64,000 nt of DNA from Nocardioides acrostichi (lineage in GTDB: Bacteria > Actinomycetota > Actinomycetes > Propionibacteriales > Nocardioidaceae). The stretch spans positions 62,001 to 126,000 of the forward strand of contig NZ_JADIVZ010000005.1 of NCBI RefSeq assembly GCF_015319165.1, in the 5' to 3' direction. Position numbers and translations under genes: made by a program. Shown piece by piece: positions 40,102 to 48,954 of this stretch (position 1 is the first letter of the stretch; each line of letters starts with the position of its first letter). The notes under the pieces were generated by a model. It was not told where the DNA came from and searched no databases. It saw only the letters and a program-made list of their open reading frames with translations.

Positions 40102-41837
40102 ACCGCGGCCTCCTCGGAGGTGAGCTGCGAGGAGACGATCTCCTGGTAGGTCTCGCACGACGCGACGAGCTCGGCGTGCGTGCCCCTCCCCACGACGACG
40201 CCGTCGTCGAGCACCACGATCTGGTCGGCGGCCTTGATCGAGGCGACTCGCTGGGCGACGACGATCACCGAGGCGTCGACGGTGACCGGGGCGAGGGCGG
40301 CGCGCAGCCGGGCATCGGTGGCGAGGTCGAGCGCCGAGAACGCGTCGTCGAAGAGGTAGACGGCCGGACGCCGCACCACGGCGCGCGCGATCGCCAGGCG
40401 TTGCCGCTGGCCGCCGGACACGTTCGTGCCGCCCTGGGAGATCGGGGCGTCCAGGCCGTCGGGCATGGCCGCGACGAAGTCGCGAGCCTGCGCCACCTCG
40501 AGGGCCGACCACAACTCGTCGTCGGTCGCGCCGGGCCGTCCGTGCAGCAGGTTGGAGCGCACGGTGCCGGAGAAGAGGTAGGCCTGCTGCGGCACGAGTC
40601 CGAGCTGCGACCAGAGATCCTCGGGGTCGAGGTCGCGGACGTCGACCCCGGCGACCCGCACCGAGCCGGAGGTCGCGTCGAAGAGGCGGGATACCAGGTT
40701 GAGCAGGGTCGTCTTGCCCGAGCCCGTCGACCCGATGATCGCGACGGTCTGGCCCGGGCGGGCCGAGAGCGAGACCTCGCGCAGCACCGGCTCGTCGGCG
40801 CCGGGGTAGGCGAAGCTGACCGTCTCGAGGTCGACGTGGCCGCGGCGCTCGGCGTCCAACGGCTGCGGTTGCGGCGGCGGCAGCACGCTCGTGGTGGTGC
40901 CGAGCACCTCGCCGATGCGGTCGGCGCACACGGCGGCCCGCGGCACCTGCATGAGCATGAAGGTGCCCATCATGATCGACATCAGGATCTGCATCAGGTA
41001 CGCGAGGAACGCCGTGAGCGCGCCGATCTGCATCTCACCGGCATCGACGCGGTGGCCACCGAACCAGATGACTCCGACGCTGCCGACGTTCACGATGAGC
41101 ATCGCCAGCGGGAACATCGTCGCCATCCAGCGGCCTGCGCGGGTGGCGACGTCGGTGAGTCCGGCATTGGCCACCGCGAACCGCTGCGTCTCGTGCCGCT
41201 CGCGCACGAAGGCGCGCACCACGCGGATGCCCGTGATCTGCTCGCGCAGCACCCGGTTGACCTCGTCGATGCGCACCTGCATGAGCCGGAAGCTCGGCAC
41301 CATGCGCGAGATCACGAAGCCGACGCAGACGATCAGCGTCGGCACCACGACGGCGAGGATCCAGCCCAGGCCGAGGTTCTCGCGCAGTGCCATCACGACA
41401 CCGCCGACCATCATGATCGGGCTCATGATGGCGATGACACACGCCATCACGACCATCATCTGTACCTGCTGCACGTCGTTGGTGGTGCGCGTGATGAGGC
41501 TGGGCGCGCCGAAGGTCTGCACCTCGCGCATCGAGAACGAGCTGACCCGGTGCACCAGGTCACGGCGCAGGTCGCGACCGAACGCCATCGCCGTGCGGGA
41601 GCCGTACCAGGCGCCGCCGTAGCTGGCGCAGACCTGCACGACGGAGACGAGCAACATCAGCCCACCCAGCCGCCACACCGCTGCGGTGTCTCCGGCGACG
41701 ATGCCCTCGTCGATGATCCGTGCGTTGAGGCTGGGTAGGTAGAGCATGGCGAGCACGCCGAGCACTTGGAGCACCAGCACGCGGGCCAGCCACGACCGGT
41801 AGGGCACCAGGCGGGTGCGGAGCAGGGTCACGAGCAT
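40098..41837 (-). CDS. ABC exporter half-transporter, subunit A
   Basis: A 579-residue half-transporter with the ABC-exporter fold. Walker A is IIGSTGSGKTTLLNLVSRLF, the signature NVSGGQRQRLAIARAVV, and Walker B VYLFDDAFSALDLATD, where the catalytic Glu is replaced by Asp; the switch position reads VVAQRVASI with Gln in place of His. Such asymmetric sites mark one half of a heterodimer. It lies between the TetR gene and its partner, overlapping both. Confidence 0.9.
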   Translation of the reverse strand: MLVTLLRTRLVPYRSWLARVLVLQVLGVLAMLYLPSLNARIIDEGIVAGDTAAVWRLGGLMLLVSVVQVCASYGGAWYGSRTAMAFGRDLRRDLVHRVSSFSMREVQTFGAPSLITRTTNDVQQVQMMVVMACVIAIMSPIMMVGGVVMALRENLGLGWILAVVVPTLIVCVGFVISRMVPSFRLMQVRIDEVNRVLREQITGIRVVRAFVRERHETQRFAVANAGLTDVATRAGRWMATMFPLAMLIVNVGSVGVIWFGGHRVDAGEMQIGALTAFLAYLMQILMSIMMGTFMLMQVPRAAVCADRIGEVLGTTTSVLPPPQPQPLDAERRGHVDLETVSFAYPGADEPVLREVSLSARPGQTVAIIGSTGSGKTTLLNLVSRLFDATSGSVRVAGVDVRDLDPEDLWSQLGLVPQQAYLFSGTVRSNLLHGRPGATDDELWSALEVAQARDFVAAMPDGLDAPISQGGTNVSGGQRQRLAIARAVVRRPAVYLFDDAFSALDLATDARLRAALAPVTVDASVIVVAQRVASIKAADQIVVLDDGVVVGRGTHAELVASCETYQEIVSSQLTSEEAAV

Positions 41838-42448
41838 GCGGCGTCCTGGGTGATCGCAACGGTCTCGGAGCGGGCGAACGGCGCGAGCAGGCCGCCCAGG
41901 ACGGTGTCGACCACGGCTTCGGCCTCGAGGTAGTGGCCGTCGGAGATGTGCGGGTGCGCGCCCGCGAACGCGAGCAGGCGCAGCCGGTGGCAGAACTCCT
42001 GCGGTGGGACCGTCAGTCGTTCGGCGTCGCGGCCGACCACCCGCACCATCAGCTCGGCCAGCCGCGCCCGCCACAGCTCGGCCTCCGGACTGTCGTGCAC
42101 CGGCGGCTTGACCAGCCCGACCTTGCGCATCAGGTCGAAGGTCGCGCGGTAGCGCTGCTGGAGGATGCTGGTCATCAGCACCAGCCGCTGGCGCAGCGGC
42201 TTCGTGGGATCGATCTCCTCGAGCCGCTCGACCACCGCCCCCGGGGTGAAGGCCCGCGAGATGGCTCGGTCGACCAGCTCCTCCTTGGTGTCGACGACCC
42301 GGAAGATCGTCCCCTCCGCCACCCCCGCCGCCTCGGCGATCTGCTTCGTGGTCACGGCGCGGCCGTGCTCGCGCAGCAGCAGCAGGGTCACGTCGACGAG
42401 CTGGTCGAGGCGATCGTCGGGCGAGAGGGGTCGGGCGCGGGGAGGCAT
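41828..42448 (-). CDS. TetR-family repressor of the ABC exporter
   Basis: A 206-residue regulator. DQLVDVTLLLLREHGRAVTT then KQIAEAAGVAEGTIFRVVDT is the TetR DNA-binding module; the remainder is a ligand-binding helical domain. The ATG at 42448 is chosen because an earlier in-frame start would place the perfect palindromic operator inside the coding region. Its 3' end overlaps the first exporter gene by 10 bp, so it is likely autoregulated together with the exporter. Confidence 0.9.
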   Translation of the reverse strand: MPPRARPLSPDDRLDQLVDVTLLLLREHGRAVTTKQIAEAAGVAEGTIFRVVDTKEELVDRAISRAFTPGAVVERLEEIDPTKPLRQRLVLMTSILQQRYRATFDLMRKVGLVKPPVHDSPEAELWRARLAELMVRVVGRDAERLTVPPQEFCHRLRLLAFAGAHPHISDGHYLEAEAVVDTVLGGLLAPFARSETVAITQDAACS

Positions 42449-42462
42449 CCGAGCCAGGCTAA

Positions 42463-42482
42463 GTGAGTGAGCGCTCACTCAC
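42463..42482. promoter_or_regulatory. Perfect 20-bp palindrome, TetR operator
   Basis: GTGAGTGAGCGCTCACTCAC is fully palindromic and begins 15 bp upstream of the TetR start codon, a classic form and place for TetR autoregulation. Confidence 0.88.
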
Positions 42483-42565
42483 AAGGTGGGCCGCGAATTC
42501 ACCGGCCGGCCGGTGAATTCGCCCCTGGGACGGCGGAATCTCACCGTCCCAGCGGAAGGATCGCC

Positions 42566-42790
42566 GTCCCACCCCCGGCTCCGCGACGTCGCCCGGACGA
42601 TCCGGCCGCGCTGTCCTCACGGCGCCAGCCGGTCGCGCCGTCCCACCCCCGGCTCCGCGACGTCGCCCGGACGATCCGGCCGCGCTGTCCTCACGGCGCC
42701 AGCCGGTCGCCGTCCCGCCCGGAGCCCCGACGTCGCCCGGACGATCCGGCCGCGCTGTCCTCACGGCGCCAGCCGGACGACGTCCCACCC
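42566..42790. repeat. Three 70-74-bp tandem repeats duplicating the pdxH 3' end
   Basis: Units start at 42566, 42640 and 42712 (periods 74, 72, 70), followed by the pdxH-borne copy from 42782. Each contains ACGTCGCCCGGACGATCCGG and a copy of the last pdxH codons with its stop (CTCACGGCGCCAGCCGG). The array was evidently built by repeated duplication across the gene end and fills the gap to the TetR operator. Confidence 0.88.
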
Positions 42791-43405
42791 CTCGGCGGTG
42801 CCGCGGTACACGAGCCGGTCGTGCATGCGCCCGCGGCGGCCCTGCCAGAACTCCACAACCTCGGGCTCGACGCGGTAGCCGCCCCACTCCTCGGGCGCCG
42901 GAACGTCGTCGACACCCTCGAAGCGCTCCTCGGCAGCCTCGTAGGCCGCCTCGAGCTCGCCGCGGCCGTCGACCACCGCCGACTGGTGCGAGGCGTGCGC
43001 CCCCAGCCGCGACTCCCGGGGCCGGACGGCGAAGTAGGCGTCGACCTCCTCGCGCGACAGCGGCTGCGCGACGCCCTCGACGCGCACCTGCCGTTCGAGG
43101 TCATGCCACGGGAACAGCAGCGCGCACCGCCCCTCGCCCCCCAGATCGCGACCCTTGCGCGAGGAGGTGTTGGTGTAGAAGACGAACCCGCGCTCGTCGT
43201 AGCCCTTGAGCAGCACCATCCGCGAGGACGGCGCGCCGTCGGCGCCGACCGTCGAGACCACCATCGCGTTGGGCTCGCCCAGGGCCTCGGCGGCCTCGTC
43301 GAACCAGCGGCCGAACATGGTGACGGGGTCGCCCGCGAGGTCACTCTCCGCCAACCCGCGGGCGGCGTACTCATGACGGAGGGAGCGCAGCTGGTCGGAG
43401 TCCAT
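42761..43405 (-). CDS. pdxH: Pyridoxamine 5'-phosphate oxidase
   Basis: FMN-dependent oxidase making pyridoxal 5'-phosphate from PNP or PMP. The 214-residue protein has the family blocks SSRMVLLKGYDERGFVFYTN (FMN site), LFPWHDLERQVRVEGVAQPL and the C-terminal WQGRRGRMHDRLVYRG substrate loop. The ATG at 43405 is preferred to upstream in-frame codons, which give a non-conserved extension. Its last codons are included in the downstream tandem repeat. Confidence 0.92.
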   Translation of the reverse strand: MDSDQLRSLRHEYAARGLAESDLAGDPVTMFGRWFDEAAEALGEPNAMVVSTVGADGAPSSRMVLLKGYDERGFVFYTNTSSRKGRDLGGEGRCALLFPWHDLERQVRVEGVAQPLSREEVDAYFAVRPRESRLGAHASHQSAVVDGRGELEAAYEAAEERFEGVDDVPAPEEWGGYRVEPEVVEFWQGRRGRMHDRLVYRGTAEGWDVVRLAP

Positions 43406-43503
43406 GTCTCGCACGGTAGCGACGGTGGCACAATGCCGCAGGTTGCCCACCCGACCGGGCGCGGCGACCACCGCACCGTCGCCGACGTGATCAAGGAGTC
43501 CGC

Positions 43504-44607
43504 ATGCCCGAGGTACACCACGGACTCGAGGGAGTCATCGCCTTCGAGACCCAGATCGCCGAGCCCGACAAGGACGGCGGCTCGCTGCGCTACCGCGGTG
43601 TCGACATCGAGGATCTCGTCGGCCGGGTGCCGTTCGAGAACGTCTGGGGCCTGCTCATCGACGGCCGGTACACCCCGGGCCTCGAGCCCGCCGAGCCCTA
43701 CAACCTGCCCGTGCACACCGGCGACGTCCGCGTCGACGTCCAGGCCGCGGTCGCGATGCTCGCCCCGGCCTTCGGGTTCGGGCAGACCTACGACATCTCC
43801 GATGAGCAGGCCCGCGAGGACATCGGGCGCCTGGCCGTCATGGTGCTCTCCTACGCCGCCCAGTCCGCGCGCGGCCTCAACCAGCCCGTCGTCCCGCAGA
43901 AGACGGTCGACGAGGGCACCACGCTGGCCGAGAAGTTCCTCATCCGCTGGAAGGGCGAGGCCGACCCCAAGCACGCCCACGCCATCGACGCCTACTGGTC
44001 CAGCGCCGCCGAGCACGGCATGAACGCCTCCACCTTCACCGCGCGCGTCATCACCTCCACCGGCGCCGACGTGGCCGCTGCCTTCTCCGGCGCCATCGGC
44101 GCGATGAGCGGCCCGCTGCACGGCGGCGCCCCCTCGCGCGTGCTCGGCATGATCGCCGACGTCGAGGAGTCCGGCGACGCCGAGGCCTACGTCCAGGGCA
44201 TCCTCGACCGCGGCGAGCGACTCATGGGCTTCGGTCACCGCGTCTACCGCGCCGAGGATCCCCGCGCCCGCGTGCTGCGCCGCACCGCCAAGGAGCTCGA
44301 CGCCCCTCGCTACGAGGTCGCCGCGGCCCTGGAGCAGGCGGCCCTGAAGGAGCTGCGCGAGCGGCGCCCCGACCGGGTACTCGAGACCAACGTGGAGTTC
44401 TGGGCCGCCATCGTCCTCGACTTCGCCGAGGTGCCGGCGAACATGTTCACCTCGATGTTCACCTGTGCGCGCACCGGCGGCTGGTCGGCGCACATCCTGG
44501 AGCAGAAGACCACCGGTCGCCTGATCCGCCCCTCCGCGGTCTACGCCGGCCCGTCGACGCGCCCGGCCGACTCCGTCGACGGCTGGGACGCCGCCTGGGG
44601 CGAGTGA
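43504..44607 (+). CDS. Citrate synthase
   Basis: Condenses oxaloacetate and acetyl-CoA; a methylcitrate synthase role is also possible in this family. The 367-residue length fits the shorter actinobacterial citrate synthase 2 group. Catalytic elements are SGPLHGGAPSRV, MGFGHRVYRAEDPR and VEFWAAIVLDFAEVPANMFT with the catalytic Asp. AAGGAG precedes the ATG by 6 nt. The stop overlaps the next gene's GTG. Confidence 0.9.
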   Translation: MPEVHHGLEGVIAFETQIAEPDKDGGSLRYRGVDIEDLVGRVPFENVWGLLIDGRYTPGLEPAEPYNLPVHTGDVRVDVQAAVAMLAPAFGFGQTYDISDEQAREDIGRLAVMVLSYAAQSARGLNQPVVPQKTVDEGTTLAEKFLIRWKGEADPKHAHAIDAYWSSAAEHGMNASTFTARVITSTGADVAAAFSGAIGAMSGPLHGGAPSRVLGMIADVEESGDAEAYVQGILDRGERLMGFGHRVYRAEDPRARVLRRTAKELDAPRYEVAAALEQAALKELRERRPDRVLETNVEFWAAIVLDFAEVPANMFTSMFTCARTGGWSAHILEQKTTGRLIRPSAVYAGPSTRPADSVDGWDAAWGE

Positions 44608-45182
44608 CCCCACCCGCGGGCAGGCCGCACCTGGCCACGCAGCGGCTCCGGCTGGAGCCGCTGACCCGAGAGCACCTCGAGGACCTCGTCGCACTCGACG
44701 CGGATCCCGAGGTGCTCCGGCACATCTGGGGTCGGGCGCTCACCCGCGACGAGGTCGTCGAGCGCTGGCTGCCGGTGCGCACGCGGCCGGACGCCGACGC
44801 ACGCGGCCTGGGCTACTGGGCCGGTCGCGACCTCGCCGGCGAGTTCCTCGGCTGGTGGTGCCTGGCGTTGGACGACGACCCGACGACCGCCGAGCTCGGC
44901 TACCGCCTGCACCGGGCGGCGTGGGGCCGCGGCTACGCCACCGAGGGCTCCCGCGCCCTGCTCGAGCACGCCTTCGCCACCCTCGGCCTGGCCTCGGTCT
45001 GGGCCGAGACGATGGCGGTCAACGCACGCTCGCGCGCGGTCATGGAGAAGCTCGGCCTGACCCACGAGGCGACCAGGGTGCACCGCTGGGAGGATCCGCT
45101 CCCCGGCGCCGAGCTCGGCGAGGTGACCTACCGGATCACGCGCGAAGGGTGGGTCACCGGAACACGTGGTCGACGGCGGTGA
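44604..45182 (+). CDS. RimJ/RimL-type GNAT acetyltransferase
   Basis: A 192-residue GNAT of the ribosomal-protein N-acetyltransferase-like group: LATQRLRLEPLTREHLEDLV at the start, GYRLHRAAWGRGYATEGSRA as the acetyl-CoA loop and WAETMAVNARSRAVMEKLGL near the end. Substrate unknown. Its GTG overlaps the citrate synthase stop (GTGA). The 3' end overlaps the convergent DUF2252 gene by 29 bp. Confidence 0.85.
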   Translation: MTPPAGRPHLATQRLRLEPLTREHLEDLVALDADPEVLRHIWGRALTRDEVVERWLPVRTRPDADARGLGYWAGRDLAGEFLGWWCLALDDDPTTAELGYRLHRAAWGRGYATEGSRALLEHAFATLGLASVWAETMAVNARSRAVMEKLGLTHEATRVHRWEDPLPGAELGEVTYRITREGWVTGTRGRRR

Positions 45183-46650
45183 ACGCGCCCAGCTCGTGAT
45201 CGGCCCGGAAGTGTCGATGATCGGACCGGACCCGCTCGGCCGCCTCCATCGCCCACGCGACGATGTCGGTGACGAAGAGCTCGATCGGCCCCATGGCCTG
45301 GAGGATCTCGGGCTCGATGTCGTGGTCGACCAGGCCGGCCTCGTCGGAGAGCGCGTGGCTCTGGGCGAGGGATTCGCCGCAGAGGTGGGCGTAGCGGCGC
45401 CAGTGCTTGCCGGAGAGGTCGCCGAGGTCCATGCTCTCGCGGTAGTGCGAGCGCTCGCGCACCATGAAGCTCTGCCCGTCCATCTCGACCGCGCCGTAGA
45501 AGCGGTCACCGCGCACCAGGTGCACGCCCTGCGCGTGCGAGATGCGCTCGCCGGCGCCGTCGACGACGTACTCCGACGGCGGGGCCAGCCCGGCCAGCGC
45601 GGAGCGTCGTGCGCCCTTGAACTCGATGAGCAGGTCGTCGGAGCCGTCGCCGGCCGGCCCCGCGACCATCAGGTAGTAGCGCGGCAGGCCGAGGGACGCC
45701 GTCCCCTGGCCCAGCCGCATGCAGACGTCCTTGACCCTCATGCCTGCGGCCCGCGCCGGCACGTCGATGCCGTTGGTCTCCACGAACCGGTCGAGCGCCT
45801 CTTGGAACTCCGCGCGACGGCTGGTGACGGGCACGTGCTCGTCGTCGGCGCGAAAGCCGCTGCGCTGCTCGTTGTGGTACTTGCGCAGCAGGTAGGCGTC
45901 GCGGCTCTCCTTCGTCGCCTTCTCGATGAGGCGCCGTACGAGCTTCGGTGCATTGTCCTGGCGCCACTGCCGTTGCGACTCGCCCGACGCACCGGCGAAG
46001 TGCCCCATCGCCTGGGCATAGCCGCGCACGAAGGACTCGGCGATGCGCCGCTGCTTGCCCGGCCCCTTGTCGCCGACCGCGCCGGCGGCGACGACGAAGG
46101 CGGTCGCGCCACGCTTGAGATCCCAGGTGAACGGGGCGTAGAAGGCCTCGTCGAAGTCGTTGGCCCCGAAGATCGGCACGTCGTCGGCGCTGGGCATCAC
46201 CCCGAAGTTCTCCGGGTGCACGTCGCCGAGGGTGAGCACCGTCGGCATCCACGCGTCCTCGCCGGCCATGTCGCGGTAGAAGAGCAGGCATGTGCCGCGC
46301 AGGAACGAGAAGACCGAGCCGTGCAGCTTGTCGAACTTGGCCCGGGCATCGGCGTTGCCGTCGTCGCTGATGCGGGTGTCGTGGTCCTCCCTGATGGTCT
46401 GCCGCACGTGCAGACGCCGCTGATGACCCGCCAGTTGCCGGGGCAGGAACACCATCTCCCCCGCGGCCCGACGCCTGGCCAGGTCGGCGAAGGCGGCGAC
46501 CCGCGACCCGACGTCCGGCTTCTGCTGCTCCAGCGCCTCGACCAGGTCGGCCTTGGTCATGGTGGAGCGACCTGGGATGTCGTGCCGACGGGCGCGCTCG
46601 CGCAGTTCCTCGACGGTCAGTCGTCCCAGCGCGTCCTCGGCCACGGCCAC
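45154..46650 (-). CDS. DUF2252 protein with N-terminal Rho-N/SAP-like motif
   Basis: A roughly 498-residue protein. Residues about 8-45 (LTVEELRERARRHDIPGRST, MTKADLVEALEQQ) resemble the small Rho-N/SAP helix-extended-loop-helix. The rest is DUF2252, a kinase/phosphotransferase-like fold, with LTLGDVHPENFGVMPS and FGANDFDEAFYAPFTWDLKR holding the acidic and Asn residues that look catalytic. Function unknown. GTG at 46650 or 46644 could start it. Confidence 0.8.
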   Translation of the reverse strand: MAVAEDALGRLTVEELRERARRHDIPGRSTMTKADLVEALEQQKPDVGSRVAAFADLARRRAAGEMVFLPRQLAGHQRRLHVRQTIREDHDTRISDDGNADARAKFDKLHGSVFSFLRGTCLLFYRDMAGEDAWMPTVLTLGDVHPENFGVMPSADDVPIFGANDFDEAFYAPFTWDLKRGATAFVVAAGAVGDKGPGKQRRIAESFVRGYAQAMGHFAGASGESQRQWRQDNAPKLVRRLIEKATKESRDAYLLRKYHNEQRSGFRADDEHVPVTSRRAEFQEALDRFVETNGIDVPARAAGMRVKDVCMRLGQGTASLGLPRYYLMVAGPAGDGSDDLLIEFKGARRSALAGLAPPSEYVVDGAGERISHAQGVHLVRGDRFYGAVEMDGQSFMVRERSHYRESMDLGDLSGKHWRRYAHLCGESLAQSHALSDEAGLVDHDIEPEILQAMGPIELFVTDIVAWAMEAAERVRSDHRHFRADHELGAFTAVDHVFR

Positions 46651-46705
46651 AGCCCTATCGGTGCGACCCGGCGTGCGGGCACACCCTCCCGGCGGGGCGA
46701 GACGA

Positions 46706-47290
46706 TCAGCCCTTGTCGAGCTTGCCGTCGTACCAGCTGGTGTTGCCGAACCCGCCCTTGCGCGTGAGTGAGATGTGCACGTGGTCGCGGTGCCGCAACG
46801 TCTTGGAGCACTTCTTCTTGCTGGTGCACGACGAGGAGAGGTAGGGCTTGGACTCGAACTGGTCCCAGGCGGGGTACATCCGGTCGTTCCAGATGATGTA
46901 CATGATGCCCATCCGGCGCGCCTTGGCCGCGAGGTTGCCTTGGTTGTCCTTCCCGAAGGCCCAGGCCAGGAACTTCTTGACCGTCTGCCGGTCCTTCTTC
47001 TTGGCAGCGTCCATGCCCCAGTCGACCGCGCGACCCTCCTGGTGCTCGGAGACCGAGGAGGTGCACTTCGCGGAGATGCGGCCCGGGCTGCCGCCGTACC
47101 GCTTGACCAGCCAGCCACGCAGGAACACGGCGCCCGGCTTGGCCTTCGGGCTGCACTTCGTCTCGGGCCGGTAGGAGGCGAAGGGCTCGATCTTGCTCGC
47201 GCTCGCGGGCGAGGCGAGCGCCGCCGCGCCGAGGCCCAGCGCGAGCACGAGCAGGGGCAGCAGGGCCAGACGACCGAGACAACGCATCAT
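46706..47290 (-). CDS. Secreted M15/VanY-like protein
   Basis: About 194 residues with a long Sec signal peptide (LALLPLLVLALGLGAAALAS, cleavage near ASA). The mature domain has SSVSEHQEGRAVDWGMDAAK and ends the core with LRHRDHVHISLTRKGG, a His/Asp...His arrangement as in zinc D,D-carboxypeptidase folds, plus four cysteines. It may bind or trim peptidoglycan. Related in motif to the protein at 1481-2449. Confidence 0.75.
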   Translation of the reverse strand: MMRCLGRLALLPLLVLALGLGAAALASPASASKIEPFASYRPETKCSPKAKPGAVFLRGWLVKRYGGSPGRISAKCTSSVSEHQEGRAVDWGMDAAKKKDRQTVKKFLAWAFGKDNQGNLAAKARRMGIMYIIWNDRMYPAWDQFESKPYLSSSCTSKKKCSKTLRHRDHVHISLTRKGGFGNTSWYDGKLDKG

Positions 47291-47333
47291 GTGGCACAGG
47301 ATCGGCAGGTGGCGCAACACCTGAGGGGTTGTC

Positions 47334-47339
47334 TAGTGT
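47334..47339 (+). promoter_or_regulatory. Possible leaderless -10 element (TAGTGT)
   Basis: TAGTGT lies 8 nt before the ATG at 47348 with no Shine-Dalgarno between, matching the other TANNNT-start pairs in the window. Confidence 0.4.
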
Positions 47340-47347
47340 CACCTTCG

Positions 47348-47935
47348 ATGAGTCTGACCGAGATGATCCGCCTCTGGGACGCCGAAGCGGCCACGTTCGA
47401 CGACGCCGCCGACCACGGACTGCACGATCCTCGGGTTCGTCATGCCTGGCGCGATCTGCTCGCGCGGCTGCTGCCGCCCACCCCGGCGCGGGTCGCCGAC
47501 CTCGGCTGCGGCACCGGAACGCTCACCCACCTGCTCGGCGAGGAGGGCTACGCGGTCGACGGCATCGACTTCTCCCCCGAGATGGTGGCGCTGGCGTTGG
47601 CCAAGACGTCGGGGCAGCTACTGGTCACCGTCCAGGAGGGCGATGCCTACGACCCGCCGCTGGCTCCCGCGCACTACGACGTCGTGATGTCGCGCCACGT
47701 GCTCTGGGCGCTGCCCGACCCGGTCGAGGCGATCCGCCGCTGGCGCGGCCTGGTGCGCGGCGACGGCCGCCTGGTGCTCGTCGAGGGCAACTGGACGACG
47801 GGGGCCGGGCTCACCGCAGAGCAGACGGCCGCCGCGGCACGTGAGGTCGGGCTGACGCCCACCGTGTTCCGGCTCGACGACCCCGCGCTGTGGGGCGGGC
47901 CGATCAGCGACGAGCGCTACGCCGTGGTCTGCTGA
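47348..47935 (+). CDS. Class I SAM-dependent methyltransferase
   Basis: A 195-residue methyltransferase. Motif I is VADLGCGTGTLTHLLGEEGY, the acidic post-I residue lies in VDGIDFSPEM, and VVMSRHVLWALPDPVEAI is the Motif IV region. The substrate is unknown. The C-terminus is short, so it resembles a minimal Methyltransf_11-type enzyme. Convergent overlap of 19 bp with the next gene. Confidence 0.85.
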   Translation: MSLTEMIRLWDAEAATFDDAADHGLHDPRVRHAWRDLLARLLPPTPARVADLGCGTGTLTHLLGEEGYAVDGIDFSPEMVALALAKTSGQLLVTVQEGDAYDPPLAPAHYDVVMSRHVLWALPDPVEAIRRWRGLVRGDGRLVLVEGNWTTGAGLTAEQTAAAAREVGLTPTVFRLDDPALWGGPISDERYAVVC

Positions 47936-48357
47936 CCCGCACCGACCGAGATCCACAGCTCCTCGCGGGCCGAGGAGGGACGGCTCACCTCGAGCAGGTC
48001 GAAGAGCCAGCGTCGGCTGTGCTTGACGAGCACCCCCGAGACCCGCAACTGGGTGCGCTCGCTCAGCCCGTCGGGGTAGCGCACGACGGCGTCGCACGCG
48101 GCCACGAACCAGATCAGACCGTGTCGCCGGCGCGCTCGCACCCGCACGGGCTCCCAGGTGGGCACGGGGCCCTCCGCGAGTTCCTCGAGGTAGCACCCGA
48201 GGTCCGCGGCGCCATGCACCTCCTCGTCGAGGTCGTCGCCGTAGAAGGACGCCTCGCTCGTGAAGCACGCCAGCGCCGGTCGCGCGGCGCCCAGCTGGAG
48301 GGCGAGCGAGAGCCGTTGGAGCTGGAGCGCCACGCACTCCTCGGTCGACTCGTTCAT
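47917..48357 (-). CDS. NTF2/SnoaL-like protein
   Basis: A 146-residue protein with the cone-shaped NTF2-like pattern: an N-terminal helix (VALQLQRLSLALQLGAA), the short ALACFTSEASFYGDD segment and beta strands ending RRWLFDLLEV. Similar domains serve as isomerases, dehydratases or ligand binders, so function cannot be assigned. Confidence 0.6.
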   Translation of the reverse strand: MNESTEECVALQLQRLSLALQLGAARPALACFTSEASFYGDDLDEEVHGAADLGCYLEELAEGPVPTWEPVRVRARRRHGLIWFVAACDAVVRYPDGLSERTQLRVSGVLVKHSRRWLFDLLEVSRPSSAREELWISVGAGQQTTA

Positions 48358-48391
48358 ACCTCGTTCAACGACACCGCCCGCGCGGCGCTAC

Positions 48392-48919
48392 TCACCCTGG
48401 CGCTGTTTCCAGGAGATGTCGTCCAAAGCACACCGACAACGGGTCGTCGCGATAGTGACCGAAGGGACGCACTCGCGTGTATCCCGCCGACGCATACAGT
48501 GCGATCGCTTCGGGCTGGAGGGTGCCGGTCTCCAGCACCAGTCCGTCGTAGCCGGCCAGGCGCGCCGTGCGCTCCAGGTGCGCGAGCATCGCCCGGCCCA
48601 GACCGCGTCGTTGTGCCGCGGGCACGACGTACATGCGCTTGACCTCGGCCACGGCGCTCGCACCCGGCAGCGGCGTCGCGGTGCGCCGCCAGGCACCACT
48701 GGCGACGGCCACCGGCCCGGCGTCCGGGCTGCCATCCGGGTCGAGGGTGAGGTAGCCGACGAAGAAGCTGCCGACGGGTGGTGCGAAGTCGAGCGGGTCG
48801 ATGAGCGTCTCGTCGCGCCCGCCGTAGCGCGCCACGTAGACCTGCTGCACCTCCTCGATGAGGCGCAGCGCGTCGGGGTGGGTGTGGTCCACCCGCTCGA
48901 TCCGCAGCACGGGCAGCAT
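48392..48919 (-). CDS. GNAT acetyltransferase
   Basis: A 175-residue GNAT beginning at the ATG at 48919. AEVKRMYVVPAAQRRGLGRA is the diagnostic strand-4/acetyl-CoA loop, and LETGTLQPEAIALYASAGYT the C-terminal motif. Substrate unknown. The longer reading of this frame overlaps the divergent serC promoter and is rejected. Confidence 0.85.
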   Translation of the reverse strand: MLPVLRIERVDHTHPDALRLIEEVQQVYVARYGGRDETLIDPLDFAPPVGSFFVGYLTLDPDGSPDAGPVAVASGAWRRTATPLPGASAVAEVKRMYVVPAAQRRGLGRAMLAHLERTARLAGYDGLVLETGTLQPEAIALYASAGYTRVRPFGHYRDDPLSVCFGRHLLETAPG

Positions 48920-48954
48920 TCTGGACTCTCCCGCACTGCTGCGAGAATCGCGGC

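Noticed and set aside
38236-40149. 637-codon plus-strand open frame
   Set aside because: Antisense to an ABC exporter with intact Walker motifs; composition typical of a shadow frame.
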